The notes under the pieces: generated by a model
The model's database searches: none
What the model was told of the DNA's origin: nothing
What the model saw: the letters and a program-made list of their open reading frames with translations, nothing else
In this document: positions 6,858 to 15,203 of the stretch, piece by piece
Layout: each line of letters begins with the position of its first letter
Numbering within the stretch: the stretch's first letter is position 1
Position numbers and translations under genes: made by a program
From: an uncultured Altererythrobacter sp.
GTDB taxonomy: Bacteria; Pseudomonadota; Alphaproteobacteria; Sphingomonadales; Sphingomonadaceae
DNA: 17,869 nucleotides
Assembly: GCA_938009055.1 (NCBI GenBank)
Contig: CALLIO010000113.1
Span: 1 to 17,869, forward strand
Direction of reading: 5' to 3'

Positions 6858-7844
6858 TCAGGGCGTCACCTCAACCCGGCGATAGATCGGCGTACCGCCA
6901 GCTATATGCGCTTCGGTGAAATCAAGCGAAAAATCCAGCATGCTCTCGCCTTCGAACTGGACCTGCTCAACATCAATCGCGACCCATGCGTGGTCTGCCC
7001 CGACCACGGAATAGAGCGCATTGCTGACATTTTGCGCATCGGCGCGGGCGGCAACATCGAGCGCAATTTGATGGTCGACTGTGTCATCGTCTGTCCCGTG
7101 GAGTGTGAAGACTGGCACCTCTCCTGTTTCCAGATCGTCCACCCGGAACAGTCCGCCCCAATAGTTGATGACGGCGCGCGGCTGGGGCCTCTCGATCCCG
7201 AACTGGTTGAGGCCATAGGCGACCTGCATGACGGTGAACGAACCGGCTGAGGAACCCCACAAGGCGTAGTTGGTCATATCGAGGCATAAACCTTGCGCAT
7301 TGTCTTCCAGAAAATTCACCGCGCTGGTCGCATCTTCAAACGCGGCGGCAATCGCATCGCTGCGCGGTCCGGCCTGTCCGCCGGTGGCTGCAATCAGATC
7401 ATCGCGCACGGTAACAAACTCGGACGAAATGATCGGGTCATCGCCTTGCAGCCGGTATTGGATCGATACGAAGTTGAGGCCGCGAGCATTGGCAGCGTCC
7501 GCAACCATGCGGATTTCGGCGCTGTTCTTATTGCCGAAAAGGAAGCTGCCGCCGTGCACGAACACAATCGTTGGGCGCGTTTCATTGCAGTCAGCAAAGG
7601 GCTGATACACATCGAGCAGAAGGTCCATAGTGCCGTTCGCCGTGGCAGCGTTTTTGTACACGATGTCAGCCATGACAACGGGGCTAGGTGTTGGTGTCGG
7701 GGTCGGGCTGGGCGTTGGGGTCGGTGAAGGGGAGGGGGTCGGCGTGACCGAAACCGCCGGCGTTGTGCCGCCATCACCGCCGCCGCATCCCCCTAAAATG
7801 AGTGCGATTGTCAGGATCGGAAGACAAGATACAGGTCTGGGCAT
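6858..7844 (-). CDS. lipoprotein alpha/beta-hydrolase (esterase/lipase family)
   Basis: A probable lipid-anchored carboxylesterase of 328 residues. The N-terminus (MPRPVSCLPILTIALILGGC) is a signal peptide ending in a lipobox-like LGGC, with the lipidated Cys at 20. A Gly-rich spacer and a Pro-Ser/Thr repeat linker (about 34-55) should hold the catalytic domain off the membrane. The domain has the oxyanion-hole motif HGGSF (97-101), the nucleophile elbow GSSAG (197-201, Ser199), an acid in HGTDDDTVD (249-257) and His285 in GADHAW. The substrate is unknown; the family includes feruloyl/acetyl-esterase-like and hormone-sensitive-lipase-like enzymes. I chose the ATG at 7844 over one at 7883 because it starts directly with the signal peptide and has GAG upstream. 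It follows rsmA by 47 bases and may be the last gene of the lptD operon. Confidence 0.88.
   Translation of the reverse strand: MPRPVSCLPILTIALILGGCGGGDGGTTPAVSVTPTPSPSPTPTPSPTPTPTPSPVVMADIVYKNAATANGTMDLLLDVYQPFADCNETRPTIVFVHGGSFLFGNKNSAEIRMVADAANARGLNFVSIQYRLQGDDPIISSEFVTVRDDLIAATGGQAGPRSDAIAAAFEDATSAVNFLEDNAQGLCLDMTNYALWGSSAGSFTVMQVAYGLNQFGIERPQPRAVINYWGGLFRVDDLETGEVPVFTLHGTDDDTVDHQIALDVAARADAQNVSNALYSVVGADHAWVAIDVEQVQFEGESMLDFSLDFTEAHIAGGTPIYRRVEVTP
7680..7745 (-). repeat. degenerate hexanucleotide repeat encoding a Pro-Thr/Ser linker
   Basis: About eleven imperfect copies of a CC-rich hexamer encode alternating Pro-Thr and Pro-Ser between the lipobox and the catalytic domain of the esterase. 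The copies differ at third positions, so the tract is not an obvious slippage hotspot, though in-frame length variation between strains would be expected. Confidence 0.75.
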
Positions 7845-7857
7845 GGTGGTTCTCAAT

Positions 7858-7873
7858 TGCTCGTGTTCGAGCA
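7858..7873. other. hairpin in the rsmA-esterase gap
   Basis: TGCTCG and CGAGCA flank the loop TGTT, a perfect 6-bp stem in the 47-base gap between the rsmA stop and the chosen esterase start. On the minus-strand transcript it ends 13 bases before the ATG, immediately upstream of the GAG of the ribosome binding site, so it could influence translation or mRNA processing. No T-run makes it a terminator. It would be coding if the esterase started at 7883. Confidence 0.3.
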
Positions 7874-7891
7874 GATAACGCATGGGCAGGC

Positions 7892-8719
7892 TTAAACCCT
7901 TCGCAAGACTTCTGCGAGAGCGGTAAATTCGGCAACGCTAATTGTTTCTGCGCGGCGGGTTTCGTCAATGCCAAGCGTTGCCAGAGCGTCCAGCGCGCCG
8001 GGCACAGATTTCAAACTCTGGCGCAGCATTTTGCGGCGTTGGCCAAAAGCAGCCTCGGTCAAACGCTCAAGCATTTTTGCAGAGACGCTTTGAGGAGCCT
8101 CGCGCGGTGTCACATGGACCACGGCGCTCATCACTTTGGGCGGCGGGGTAAAGGCGCTGCGGTGGACTTTCATCGCTAGGCTGGCGTCGGCCCGCCATTG
8201 CGCAAGGACTGCCAAGCGCCCGTAAGCGCCGCTGCCATGCTGGGCGACAATCCGCTCGGCCACCTCGCGCTGGAACATCAAAGTCAACGATTGCCATTGC
8301 GGCGGCCATGCCTCGCCGCCCAACCATTTTACGAACAGCGCCGTGCCAACATTATAGGGCAGGTTGGAGGCAATATGAAACGGCTCGCCGCTCATCAACT
8401 CGTTATGATCGAGCTTCATCGCATCGCCTTCGATCACGCTGAGTTGGCCGGGAAACGCCTCGCCCAATTCAGCCAGAGCAGGCAGGCAGCGCGCATCCAT
8501 TTCGATTGCAGTGACCTTTGCGCCTGCTTTCAACAATGCGCGGGTCAGGCCGCCTGGGCCGGGCCCAATCTCCAGCACACTTGCGCCGGCCAGATCGCCG
8601 GGAATGGCGGCAATCCGGTCGAGCAATTGCGCATCGAGCAGGAAATTCTGGCCCAGCTTTTTTGACGCGCTAAGGCCGTGGCGCGCGATCACTTCGCGCA
8701 ATGGGGGCAGCTCAGCCAT
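7892..8719 (-). CDS. rsmA: 16S rRNA (adenine1518-N6/adenine1519-N6)-dimethyltransferase
   Basis: RsmA (KsgA) dimethylates two adjacent adenines in the helix 45 loop of 16S rRNA, a late checkpoint in 30S subunit assembly. The 275-residue protein is of usual length. It shows the family opening KKLGQNFL (20-27), SAM motif I VLEIGPGPGGLT (48-59), the acidic AIEMD (71-75), the catalytic motif IV NLPYN (119-123), FQREVAERI (149-157), and the C-terminal FTPPPKVMSAV (190-200) and FGQRRKMLRQSLK (225-237). The start at 8719 gives an 8-base overlap with the end of pdxA, implying coupled translation. A G-rich stretch (GGCGGGCGG) directly precedes it. The surA-pdxA-rsmA order is the same as in E. coli. 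Confidence 0.97.
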   Translation of the reverse strand: MAELPPLREVIARHGLSASKKLGQNFLLDAQLLDRIAAIPGDLAGASVLEIGPGPGGLTRALLKAGAKVTAIEMDARCLPALAELGEAFPGQLSVIEGDAMKLDHNELMSGEPFHIASNLPYNVGTALFVKWLGGEAWPPQWQSLTLMFQREVAERIVAQHGSGAYGRLAVLAQWRADASLAMKVHRSAFTPPPKVMSAVVHVTPREAPQSVSAKMLERLTEAAFGQRRKMLRQSLKSVPGALDALATLGIDETRRAETISVAEFTALAEVLRRV

Positions 8720-9722
8720 CCGCCCGCCGCTTCGCGCAATCAGCCGCCATACGGATCGCTGCAATCATCGCGCCTGCATCGGCAAGCCCCTTGCCAGCGA
8801 TATCGAACGCCGTGCCATGATCGGGCGAGGTGCGGATAATCGGCAAGCCAAGCGTCGCATTGACGCCTTCGTCAAATTCCAGCGCCTTTAATGGGATCAG
8901 CGCCTGATCGTGATACATGCACAATGCCGCATCATACCCTTTGCGCGAGCGAGGGGTGAACAATGCGTCGGCAGGATGCGGGCCGGAGACATCCATTCCC
9001 GTTTCGCGCAAAGCCTCAATCGCTGGGCTTATAATGCCCGCTTCCTCATGACCAAAGCGCCCGTCTTCGCTGGCATGCGGGTTGAGGCCAGCAATCGCGA
9101 GATGGGGCGAGGGTATGCCGAAATCGCGGACCAGCGCCCGCGCCACTATCTGCGCCTTGTTGATGATGAGATCGCTCGACAATGCTGCTGGGACATCGCC
9201 CAACGCCATGTGCACGGTAAGCGGCACGGTGCGCAGAGAAGGGCCCGCCAGCATCATCACCGAATCGTCAGCCTTTTTGCCACAAGCAGCGCTCAAAAAT
9301 TCGGTTTGGCCGGGGAAATCGAAGCCCACTTTTGCAAGCTGCGACTTGGCGACAGGGGCTGTGACAAGCGCTGAGGCCTTGCCAGACAAGACCAGCCGCG
9401 TTGCCTCTGCCAGCGATTGCAAGGCGAGCGCTGCGCCCGCTTCATTGGGCGCGCCGGGGGTGTATTCGCCATTCTCGCCATCGAGCACGGGCAGTCCGCG
9501 CGCAAACGCTTCTGCCGCATCGGCTGGTTCGGCAATTTCGATAATGGGGCAAGTGAGATCGCGCGCTGCCGCCACTGCACGCAGCACTTCCGCACCGCCC
9601 AAAACCGCGAAAGCAGAAAGACCATCCGAAAGGCGGCGTGTCCAAGCCTCTACGATTACCTCAGGGCCGATCCCAGCCGGATCGCCCAAAGATACCGCAA
9701 GAGGGGCCGAAACTGCGCTCAA
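8712..9722 (-). CDS. pdxA: 4-hydroxythreonine-4-phosphate dehydrogenase
   Basis: PdxA oxidises 4-phosphohydroxy-L-threonine with NAD in the DXP-dependent route to pyridoxal phosphate; PdxJ then uses the product. The 336 residues include the family start LAVSLGDPAGIGPEV (8-22), TAPVAKSQL (121-129), FPGQTEFL (136-143) and three metal-binding histidines: His171 in LTVHMALGD, His216 in GLNPHASEDG and His271 in MYHDQALIPLK. The C-terminal SPDHGTAFDIAGKG (299-312) is also typical. The start is a TTG at 9722, overlapping the surA stop as TTGA. No ATG or GTG lies upstream in this frame close by, and the TTG places the conserved core at the expected distance. The gene lies between surA and rsmA, as in the E. 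coli operon. Confidence 0.97.
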   Translation of the reverse strand: MSAVSAPLAVSLGDPAGIGPEVIVEAWTRRLSDGLSAFAVLGGAEVLRAVAAARDLTCPIIEIAEPADAAEAFARGLPVLDGENGEYTPGAPNEAGAALALQSLAEATRLVLSGKASALVTAPVAKSQLAKVGFDFPGQTEFLSAACGKKADDSVMMLAGPSLRTVPLTVHMALGDVPAALSSDLIINKAQIVARALVRDFGIPSPHLAIAGLNPHASEDGRFGHEEAGIISPAIEALRETGMDVSGPHPADALFTPRSRKGYDAALCMYHDQALIPLKALEFDEGVNATLGLPIIRTSPDHGTAFDIAGKGLADAGAMIAAIRMAADCAKRRADG

Positions 9723-11080
9723 TTGTACTCGATGAAAGCGTCGTTGCGAAGGTCGCGAAGATAGCGCTGAGCGCGCTTGTCCACGCGTTCATCCCTGATT
9801 TGATCCTGAATTTCCTGCACGGTCGGGCCAGCGGCCACTTGTGGATCATCGCGCCCGCAAAGCATCAGAACGCGCACGCCATCCTCGATCGAGCCGAAAG
9901 GCGGGGTCGACTGACCAACCTGCAATTGCAAGACCAATTGCTGCAATTGTTCAGGAAGCGAACGGGCGGGGACATCATTGGTCACAACGCTTGCCCCAAA
10001 GCCGGCGGCCGCTGCATCGGCATCGCCGCAACCGCGCAGCCCCTGTACGCCCATAGCGAAGCGTTCAAGATTGGCGTTCGCTGTCTCATCCGTACTGCCC
10101 GGGGGGAAGGTGATCGAAATCTGCTTGAGGCTGAGCATTGCGTCGCGCGGGTCAGCCATCATCACTTGCCGCTTATCGATCAGATAGATGATCACAAATC
10201 CGCCGGGAATCTCGATGGGGCCGACCAATTGTCCTGCTTGCATCTGGCGCGCTGAATCGGCCATTGGTGCAGGCAAGGTGTTGAGCCGCACAAACCCCAG
10301 ATCGCCGCCCACCGAAGCGGTCGAACTTTCAGAGAACTGGCGAGCATAAGCGACAAAGCTGCCGCCCTGCCGCAATTGCTCCATAATGCGCTGGGTATTT
10401 TGGAAAACAGCCTCGCGGTTTTCAGTCGTGGCAGAGAGATAAATCTCACCAATCCGGTATTCTTCAGTGCCGCGGTCCGCTTCGCGCTTGGCAAGAACTT
10501 CGCGCGCTTCTTCTTCGGAGACATTGACGAAGGGGCGCACGTTGCGGCTGAGCAAATTGCTCCAGGACAATTCGCCTTGAATCTGGCGCTTGAGCGAGGC
10601 CGCGGATGATCCAACACTTTCCAGATATTTGTCCATCGCCGCCAAATCCTCGCCAAAATTCTGGCTGGCGACACGAGCATAAGTCTGGTTGATTTCTTCA
10701 GCCGCAGGGGGAATTTCCTGCTGGACAGCGGCTTGAATCTGCAGCGTTTCATCGATCAAATTGCGCAGCACTTGCATCCGCAGGCGTTGCATCTCTGTGT
10801 CGCTGATCTGGTTTTGCGAGGCGGATGTAAGGAGCGCAACACGCTGGGCAATATCGGTGCCGGTGATGACTTGTCCGTTGACGATCGCAGTCGCGGAACG
10901 CTCATTCGGGTTGTCATTGCCCAAAATCTGCACATTTTGCGGGATGCCAAGCGGGTTCGATGTCGCCGTTTCCTGCGCGCTCACGCTTAGCGGCGCTGCC
11001 ACAAGCGCAAAGCTGGCAAGCGATAAGGCGCTGTTCTTAATGGTTTTTACAATCACTTGTTTGTTCCAATTACCGCGCAT
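9719..11080 (-). CDS. surA: periplasmic chaperone / peptidyl-prolyl isomerase SurA
   Basis: SurA escorts unfolded outer-membrane proteins, LptD among them, across the periplasm to the BAM complex. The 453-residue precursor has a signal peptide with basic N-region (MRGNWNKQVIVKTIKNS) and hydrophobic core SLASFALVAAPLSV, probably cut after VSA (35). The SurA N-domain begins ATAIVNGQVITGTDI (63-77), with helices to about 180. A parvulin domain follows (about 208-305) with YRIGEIYLSA, FSESSTASVGGDLGF and PIEIPGGFVIIYL. The second parvulin unit (about 315-410) is divergent, and a C-terminal helix QDQIRDERVDKRAQRYLRDL closes the fold. I chose the ATG at 11080; an in-frame TTG at 11104 and a GTG ten codons on are alternatives, and no start has a strong Shine-Dalgarno. 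It lies downstream of lptD and overlaps pdxA. Confidence 0.94.
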   Translation of the reverse strand: MRGNWNKQVIVKTIKNSALSLASFALVAAPLSVSAQETATSNPLGIPQNVQILGNDNPNERSATAIVNGQVITGTDIAQRVALLTSASQNQISDTEMQRLRMQVLRNLIDETLQIQAAVQQEIPPAAEEINQTYARVASQNFGEDLAAMDKYLESVGSSAASLKRQIQGELSWSNLLSRNVRPFVNVSEEEAREVLAKREADRGTEEYRIGEIYLSATTENREAVFQNTQRIMEQLRQGGSFVAYARQFSESSTASVGGDLGFVRLNTLPAPMADSARQMQAGQLVGPIEIPGGFVIIYLIDKRQVMMADPRDAMLSLKQISITFPPGSTDETANANLERFAMGVQGLRGCGDADAAAAGFGASVVTNDVPARSLPEQLQQLVLQLQVGQSTPPFGSIEDGVRVLMLCGRDDPQVAAGPTVQEIQDQIRDERVDKRAQRYLRDLRNDAFIEYN

Positions 11081-11115
11081 AGATGCGCCAATTTTGTAAC
11101 CCAATGTTGCAGAAT

Positions 11116-11157
11116 TTGGCTGAACCTTGGCTGAGTTGTTGTGTCAGCTTTGGCTTA
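11116..11157. repeat. three phased TTGGCT repeats upstream of surA
   Basis: Two exact copies of TTGGCTGA (11116-11123, 11127-11134) and a near copy TTGGCTTA (11150-11157) lie in the lptD-surA gap, 36-77 bases upstream of the surA start. The spacings of 11 and 23 bases are close to one and two helical turns, the pattern of a tandem operator. Chance cannot be excluded for 8-base units. Confidence 0.35.
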
Positions 11158-11216
11158 CCCCGTCCTGATTTGATGCGCTGGATAGCCTTCTTTCGTGCCC
11201 GTGCCAATCGGCGCGA

Positions 11217-13607
11217 TCAGCGGAATCCCAGATTCTTGAGGCTGAAGAAAAGCTGGAACGTATTGCCGCGCTCCGCATCACCAGCGGTGACATAATCGCG
11301 CCGCCACGTCAGACCAAATTCCAGGCAATCATCCTCATAGGCGACTCCCAAGCGCGTGCGGATCGGCTCGAAACCGTCTGAGACAAGCGTTGGATCCTCG
11401 TCCCGGTCGGTCAGGTTGAACACACCCGATCCGAATATCGACCAATAGCGGTTGAAGCTGATCCGCGCAGCAGCTCGCAATTCCTCACGATCCTGCAAAT
11501 CTTCGAAATTGGTGATGTCGCGATCAAGCTTGAGATAACCCAGCTCGATATAATCACGCTCATTGCCCACGGTCGCGTCAAATTCATTGCGCCGGATCGC
11601 CAGATTGTCCTTATCGAGCCGGTAGCGATGGGTGAGTTTGACCCGATCGCGAAAACGCACTTCGGTGCGCCCGACAAAGTCCGAAACCCGTTCTGACAGG
11701 CCGGTACCATCGGGCAAAATATCCTGATCTCGGTCAAAGCGATAGGATTGACCGATAGTGGTCTTGACCCGCCAGCCCGGGCGCAGCAATTCCCAATCCA
11801 AGCCATAGGTCAGCCGTACGCCATCCTCGACCCGGTCATAGCCGGGGAAACGGTTAAGCGCGAAGAGGTTGGAATCTTCCAGATCGATGGCGCGGGCATC
11901 TTCATTGGGCACTGCAAGATTGCGAATAGGCGGAGTGGCGACAAGCTGAATGCGCGGCTTGAAGACTTGCGTGCCCCCAAAAGCTTCGCCGACAAATGGC
12001 CATTCGACGTCCACCGCCGCCAGCGCAACCCCGCGCGCTTCCCAGCCTTCATTACCGCGATAAATCGCTGTGGATGTGAGCGCGGTTTGGTCGGTATGGT
12101 AGACATCGCCGCGCACTTGACCAGTGAAAGTGACCACTTGCCCCAGCGTTGTCAGCTTGCGCAAATCCCATTTGGCACCGGCAAATGCGCGCTGCGTATC
12201 TTGGCCCTGATCGCGCACAATCGCCAGCGTGTTGGCTTGCAATTCGACCGTTCCGCCCAGCACGGGTTCTGCGATCCGGCGGCGATAATCGATGACCGGC
12301 AAGGCAAGCGGAACTTGTCCCTGCGGCGTGTTGAGGCGCAAAGTCTGAGTCGCCCAGCCCGCGATGGAGAGGTAGCTGGCCTCGTCAATCCGCTCCAGAT
12401 TGAAGGTCGAGCGCAACCGATCATCGCGGCTGATGTCATAACGGCGCAGGAATGTCCGGTCGCTGGCGAAGCGGATTGATCCAGTAAAGCTCCACTCAGG
12501 CGTAAACTGGAAACGTCCATTGGCGAAAATATAGCCGCGAATATCGCTTTCGCTTGTTGGCACGCCGGTGAAGGTCGAGATGCGGCTGGAATGGGTCGCA
12601 TAACCGGTGATCTGATATGCGCCTTTGCCGGTCAAATGGCGCCATTCTGCAGAGACCATCGGGGCCGCTTCAGTATAGACATGCGCGCCGAGCAACAGAT
12701 CCTTATTGTCGTCAAAGCGCATGTAATAGCTGCCCTGAACTTCGACACCGTTGCTTTCCGAAATGCGCAAATCGGGCACAAGGAAACCGGCAATCGCTTG
12801 CCCATCGGTGCGCACGGCGAGGCCGGGCAAAGGCAGAATACGCCGCCCGAACAGTTCGAGCACAGCCCCGTCGAAATCGACCGTATTGGTCTCAGGGTCA
12901 TAGATCACCCGGTCGGCGGTGACGCGCCAGCTGGGCTTTTTCGCGCAGCCATCGGGGTCTTGCACCTTGCATGCGCTATAGGCGGCATCGGTCAGGATCA
13001 CCGACCCATCATCGCCGCGCTCTCCCGAACGCGCTGCCAAGCGGCCGCCCGCGCGCAGGGCCAGCAGCAATTCTTCCATTGCGCCGGTTTCAAACTTGTC
13101 GTTGAGCTCTACGCTTTGCGTGAAGAGCTGGTTCCCGCTTTCATCCACAAGCCGCACATTGCCGGTGGCGACAACCGCGCCGGTCTTGCGGTTCCATTGA
13201 ACAGCATCGGCGCGCACCGACTGATCTTCGCTGCGCAACAAGACATTGCCGCGCGCGGTGATGATGTCATTGGCGTTATCATATTCAGCCTTGTCGGCTT
13301 CGAAGTGAATGTCGCGCGGGGTTGGTGCTTCGGCCTTGGTCGCGGCTGGCGCTTGCTCGCCTTCATCCTGCCCAATGGCCTTGGGCAATTCATCGTTAGC
13401 TGGCGCTGGCGCCGTTCGATAAGTCGCTTGCTCTTCTTCATAAAGCATCGCTGCTTCTTCTTGGGAAAGCGGCTGATCCTGAGCGATAGCCGGTTGCGCG
13501 CCCAGTATCGGCGCAGCCGAAAGCAAGGCCATACCGGCCTGCCTCATGCGCCTATGCAATAGAAATGATGTCCCGACGCATGCGCCGTTGCTGGAACTTA
13601 CCGACAT
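11217..13607 (-). CDS. lptD: LPS-assembly protein LptD (Imp/OstA)
   Basis: LptD with LptE forms the outer-membrane translocon that inserts lipopolysaccharide into the outer leaflet. The 796-residue precursor begins with a long signal peptide ending LGAQPAIAQ. A linker rich in Glu, Pro and Ala precedes the periplasmic beta-jellyroll (OstA/LptA-like) domain, from RDIHFEADKAEYDNANDIIT through GNVRLVDESG. The barrel domain begins near GFLVPDLRISESNGVEVQGSYYMR and ends LFFSLKNLGFR. Mature cysteines are Cys213 and Cys221 (YSACKV, DPDGC) and Cys761 (EDDCLEF), fewer and differently placed than the E. coli four. The ATG at 13607 has AGG upstream and leaves a 116-base divergent gap to pepA. The TTG at 13691 would leave almost no gap. 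It heads the lptD-surA-pdxA-rsmA unit; 112 bases lie between its stop and the furthest possible surA start. Confidence 0.96.
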   Translation of the reverse strand: MSVSSSNGACVGTSFLLHRRMRQAGMALLSAAPILGAQPAIAQDQPLSQEEAAMLYEEEQATYRTAPAPANDELPKAIGQDEGEQAPAATKAEAPTPRDIHFEADKAEYDNANDIITARGNVLLRSEDQSVRADAVQWNRKTGAVVATGNVRLVDESGNQLFTQSVELNDKFETGAMEELLLALRAGGRLAARSGERGDDGSVILTDAAYSACKVQDPDGCAKKPSWRVTADRVIYDPETNTVDFDGAVLELFGRRILPLPGLAVRTDGQAIAGFLVPDLRISESNGVEVQGSYYMRFDDNKDLLLGAHVYTEAAPMVSAEWRHLTGKGAYQITGYATHSSRISTFTGVPTSESDIRGYIFANGRFQFTPEWSFTGSIRFASDRTFLRRYDISRDDRLRSTFNLERIDEASYLSIAGWATQTLRLNTPQGQVPLALPVIDYRRRIAEPVLGGTVELQANTLAIVRDQGQDTQRAFAGAKWDLRKLTTLGQVVTFTGQVRGDVYHTDQTALTSTAIYRGNEGWEARGVALAAVDVEWPFVGEAFGGTQVFKPRIQLVATPPIRNLAVPNEDARAIDLEDSNLFALNRFPGYDRVEDGVRLTYGLDWELLRPGWRVKTTIGQSYRFDRDQDILPDGTGLSERVSDFVGRTEVRFRDRVKLTHRYRLDKDNLAIRRNEFDATVGNERDYIELGYLKLDRDITNFEDLQDREELRAAARISFNRYWSIFGSGVFNLTDRDEDPTLVSDGFEPIRTRLGVAYEDDCLEFGLTWRRDYVTAGDAERGNTFQLFFSLKNLGFR

Positions 13608-13723
13608 GGCTTGCCTATCGCACCGCTCGCGCCTAATCGCAATCGTCATTCGGCGGGCAGCCACAGGAATTGGCGCCGCACATTCTTTCAAGGGCGAAAG
13701 CCTTCATTTTCGCGGGAGTTCCC
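13608..13723. promoter_or_regulatory. divergent lptD/pepA promoter region
   Basis: These 116 bases separate the divergent starts of lptD and pepA and should carry the promoter of each. No clear -35/-10 pair is visible. A TTGCGA/GATAGG pair with 17-base spacing reads toward lptD but sits on its ribosome binding site, so it is discounted. The pepA side ends in GGGAG (13714-13718), five bases before the ATG. Confidence 0.4.
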
Positions 13724-15181
13724 ATGCAGATTTCTTTCAGCGACACCGGTTCAGGTGACATCCAATTGCTTGCTTATGTCGTCAACAAAGGCTCCTTGCC
13801 CAATGGACTTGAACCTGAGCTTGCTGAAGGAGCCGCTGCCGCCCGCTTCAAAGGACGCGTCGGACAAGTGTTTGAAGGGTTCGCGCAAAGGGATGGGAAG
13901 TTGGTTCGTGTTGCGCTCGTCGGCGCTGGCGATGCAGATTCGAGCGATCGCAAGGGCAATCTTGAAAAAGCAGGCGCTGCAATCGCCGCCAAATATGCCA
14001 GCTCTGGCGAAAAAAGCGTCGCGGTTGATTTGGGCAGTGCGGGCCTGTCGGGCGAGGATGCAGCGGCCGTGCTGTTGGGCTTGCGCCTGCGGACATGGCG
14101 TTATGACATTTACCGCACAAAGCTGGCTGACGAGAAGAAAATCACTTTGCAATCCGCTGTCGCTCTCAACGCGCCAGACGGGACGCAGGCAACTTGGGCG
14201 GATCAATCCGCGATTGCCGAGGGGGTCGAATTTACCCGCGTGCTGGTCGCAGAACCTGCCAACAAGCTCTATCCGGTCAGTTTCGTCGAGCGTTGCCAAG
14301 CGGCGTTTGAGGGCACGGGCGCAGAGCTGACCGTGCTCGACGAGCCAGCGATGGAAAAGCTGGGCATGGGCGCGCTGCTTGGCGTTGGCCAAGGTTCCGA
14401 ACAACCTTCGCGGCTCCTCGCGATCCGCTGGGATGGCGGCGCAGCAGGCGAAGAGCCAACCGTGTTCCTAGGCAAGGGCGTGACCTTTGATACCGGCGGC
14501 ATCTCTTTGAAGCCACCACCCGGCATGGAAGATATGAAGTGGGATATGGGCGGTGCAGGCGCGGTTGCTGGCGCGATGCTGGCGCTGGTCAAGCGCAAGG
14601 CCAGGGCGAACATCGTTGGCGTTGTTGGCCTTGTCGAGAATATGCCCGATGGCAAGGCGCAGCGCCCCGGCGATATCGTCACCACCATGAGCGGTCAAAC
14701 GGTCGAAGTGCTCAACACCGATGCGGAAGGGCGGCTGGTTCTGTGCGACGCATTGCATTGGGCACAGGAGCAATATTCGCCCAAGACCATCGTTGATTTT
14801 GCCACGCTCACCGGCGCGATCATCGTGTCGCTTGGTCATGAGCATGGCGGCCTGTTTGCCAATGATGATGATCTGGCCGACAAGCTTACCGCTGCTGGCA
14901 AGTCGAGCGGCGACAAGATGTGGCGGATGCCAATCGGCCCTGCTTATGACAAATTGATCGATAGCCCGATTGCGGACATTAAGAATGTCGGCCCGCGGAT
15001 GGCAGGCTCAATCACCGCCGCGCAATTCCTGAACCGCTTTATCAAGCCCGGCGTAGCCTGGGCGCATTGCGATATCGCGGGCATGGTTTGGGCGGATAAG
15101 CCGGGCGCAACTTGGGATAAGGGCGCGACCGGTTTCGGTGTGCGGCTGATCGACCAGTTTGTAGCCGAAAACGTGGAGTAA
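13724..15181 (+). CDS. pepA: leucyl aminopeptidase (M17 family)
   Basis: A hexameric di-zinc (or Mn) aminopeptidase that removes N-terminal residues during cytoplasmic peptide turnover. The 485-residue protein aligns with E. coli PepA at a constant offset of 19 through the active site: metal ligands Lys251 and Asp256 (GKGVTFDTGG), Asp274 (MKWDMGGAGA), Asp333 and Glu335 (the M17 signature NTDAEGRL, 331-338), and catalytic Lys263 and Arg337. The N-terminal macro-like domain (1-150) is more divergent. In E. coli PepA also binds DNA in XerCD recombination and carAB control; nothing here shows whether this homologue does. The ATG at 13724 has GGGAG five bases upstream. It is divergent from lptD and upstream of the DUF2256 and holC genes, comparable to the E. 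coli pepA-holC pair. Confidence 0.97.
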   Translation: MQISFSDTGSGDIQLLAYVVNKGSLPNGLEPELAEGAAAARFKGRVGQVFEGFAQRDGKLVRVALVGAGDADSSDRKGNLEKAGAAIAAKYASSGEKSVAVDLGSAGLSGEDAAAVLLGLRLRTWRYDIYRTKLADEKKITLQSAVALNAPDGTQATWADQSAIAEGVEFTRVLVAEPANKLYPVSFVERCQAAFEGTGAELTVLDEPAMEKLGMGALLGVGQGSEQPSRLLAIRWDGGAAGEEPTVFLGKGVTFDTGGISLKPPPGMEDMKWDMGGAGAVAGAMLALVKRKARANIVGVVGLVENMPDGKAQRPGDIVTTMSGQTVEVLNTDAEGRLVLCDALHWAQEQYSPKTIVDFATLTGAIIVSLGHEHGGLFANDDDLADKLTAAGKSSGDKMWRMPIGPAYDKLIDSPIADIKNVGPRMAGSITAAQFLNRFIKPGVAWAHCDIAGMVWADKPGATWDKGATGFGVRLIDQFVAENVE

Positions 15182-15203
15182 GATGAGAAGGTCGAGCGCG
15201 AGC

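Noticed and set aside
12591..13562. 323-codon open frame on the plus strand
   Set aside because: Antisense within lptD; no domain, no Shine-Dalgarno, composition typical of a shadow frame.
13608..13650. TTGCGA/GATAGG with 17-base spacing as an lptD promoter
   Set aside because: The -10 would lie on the ribosome binding site of the chosen ATG, so transcription would begin inside the coding region.
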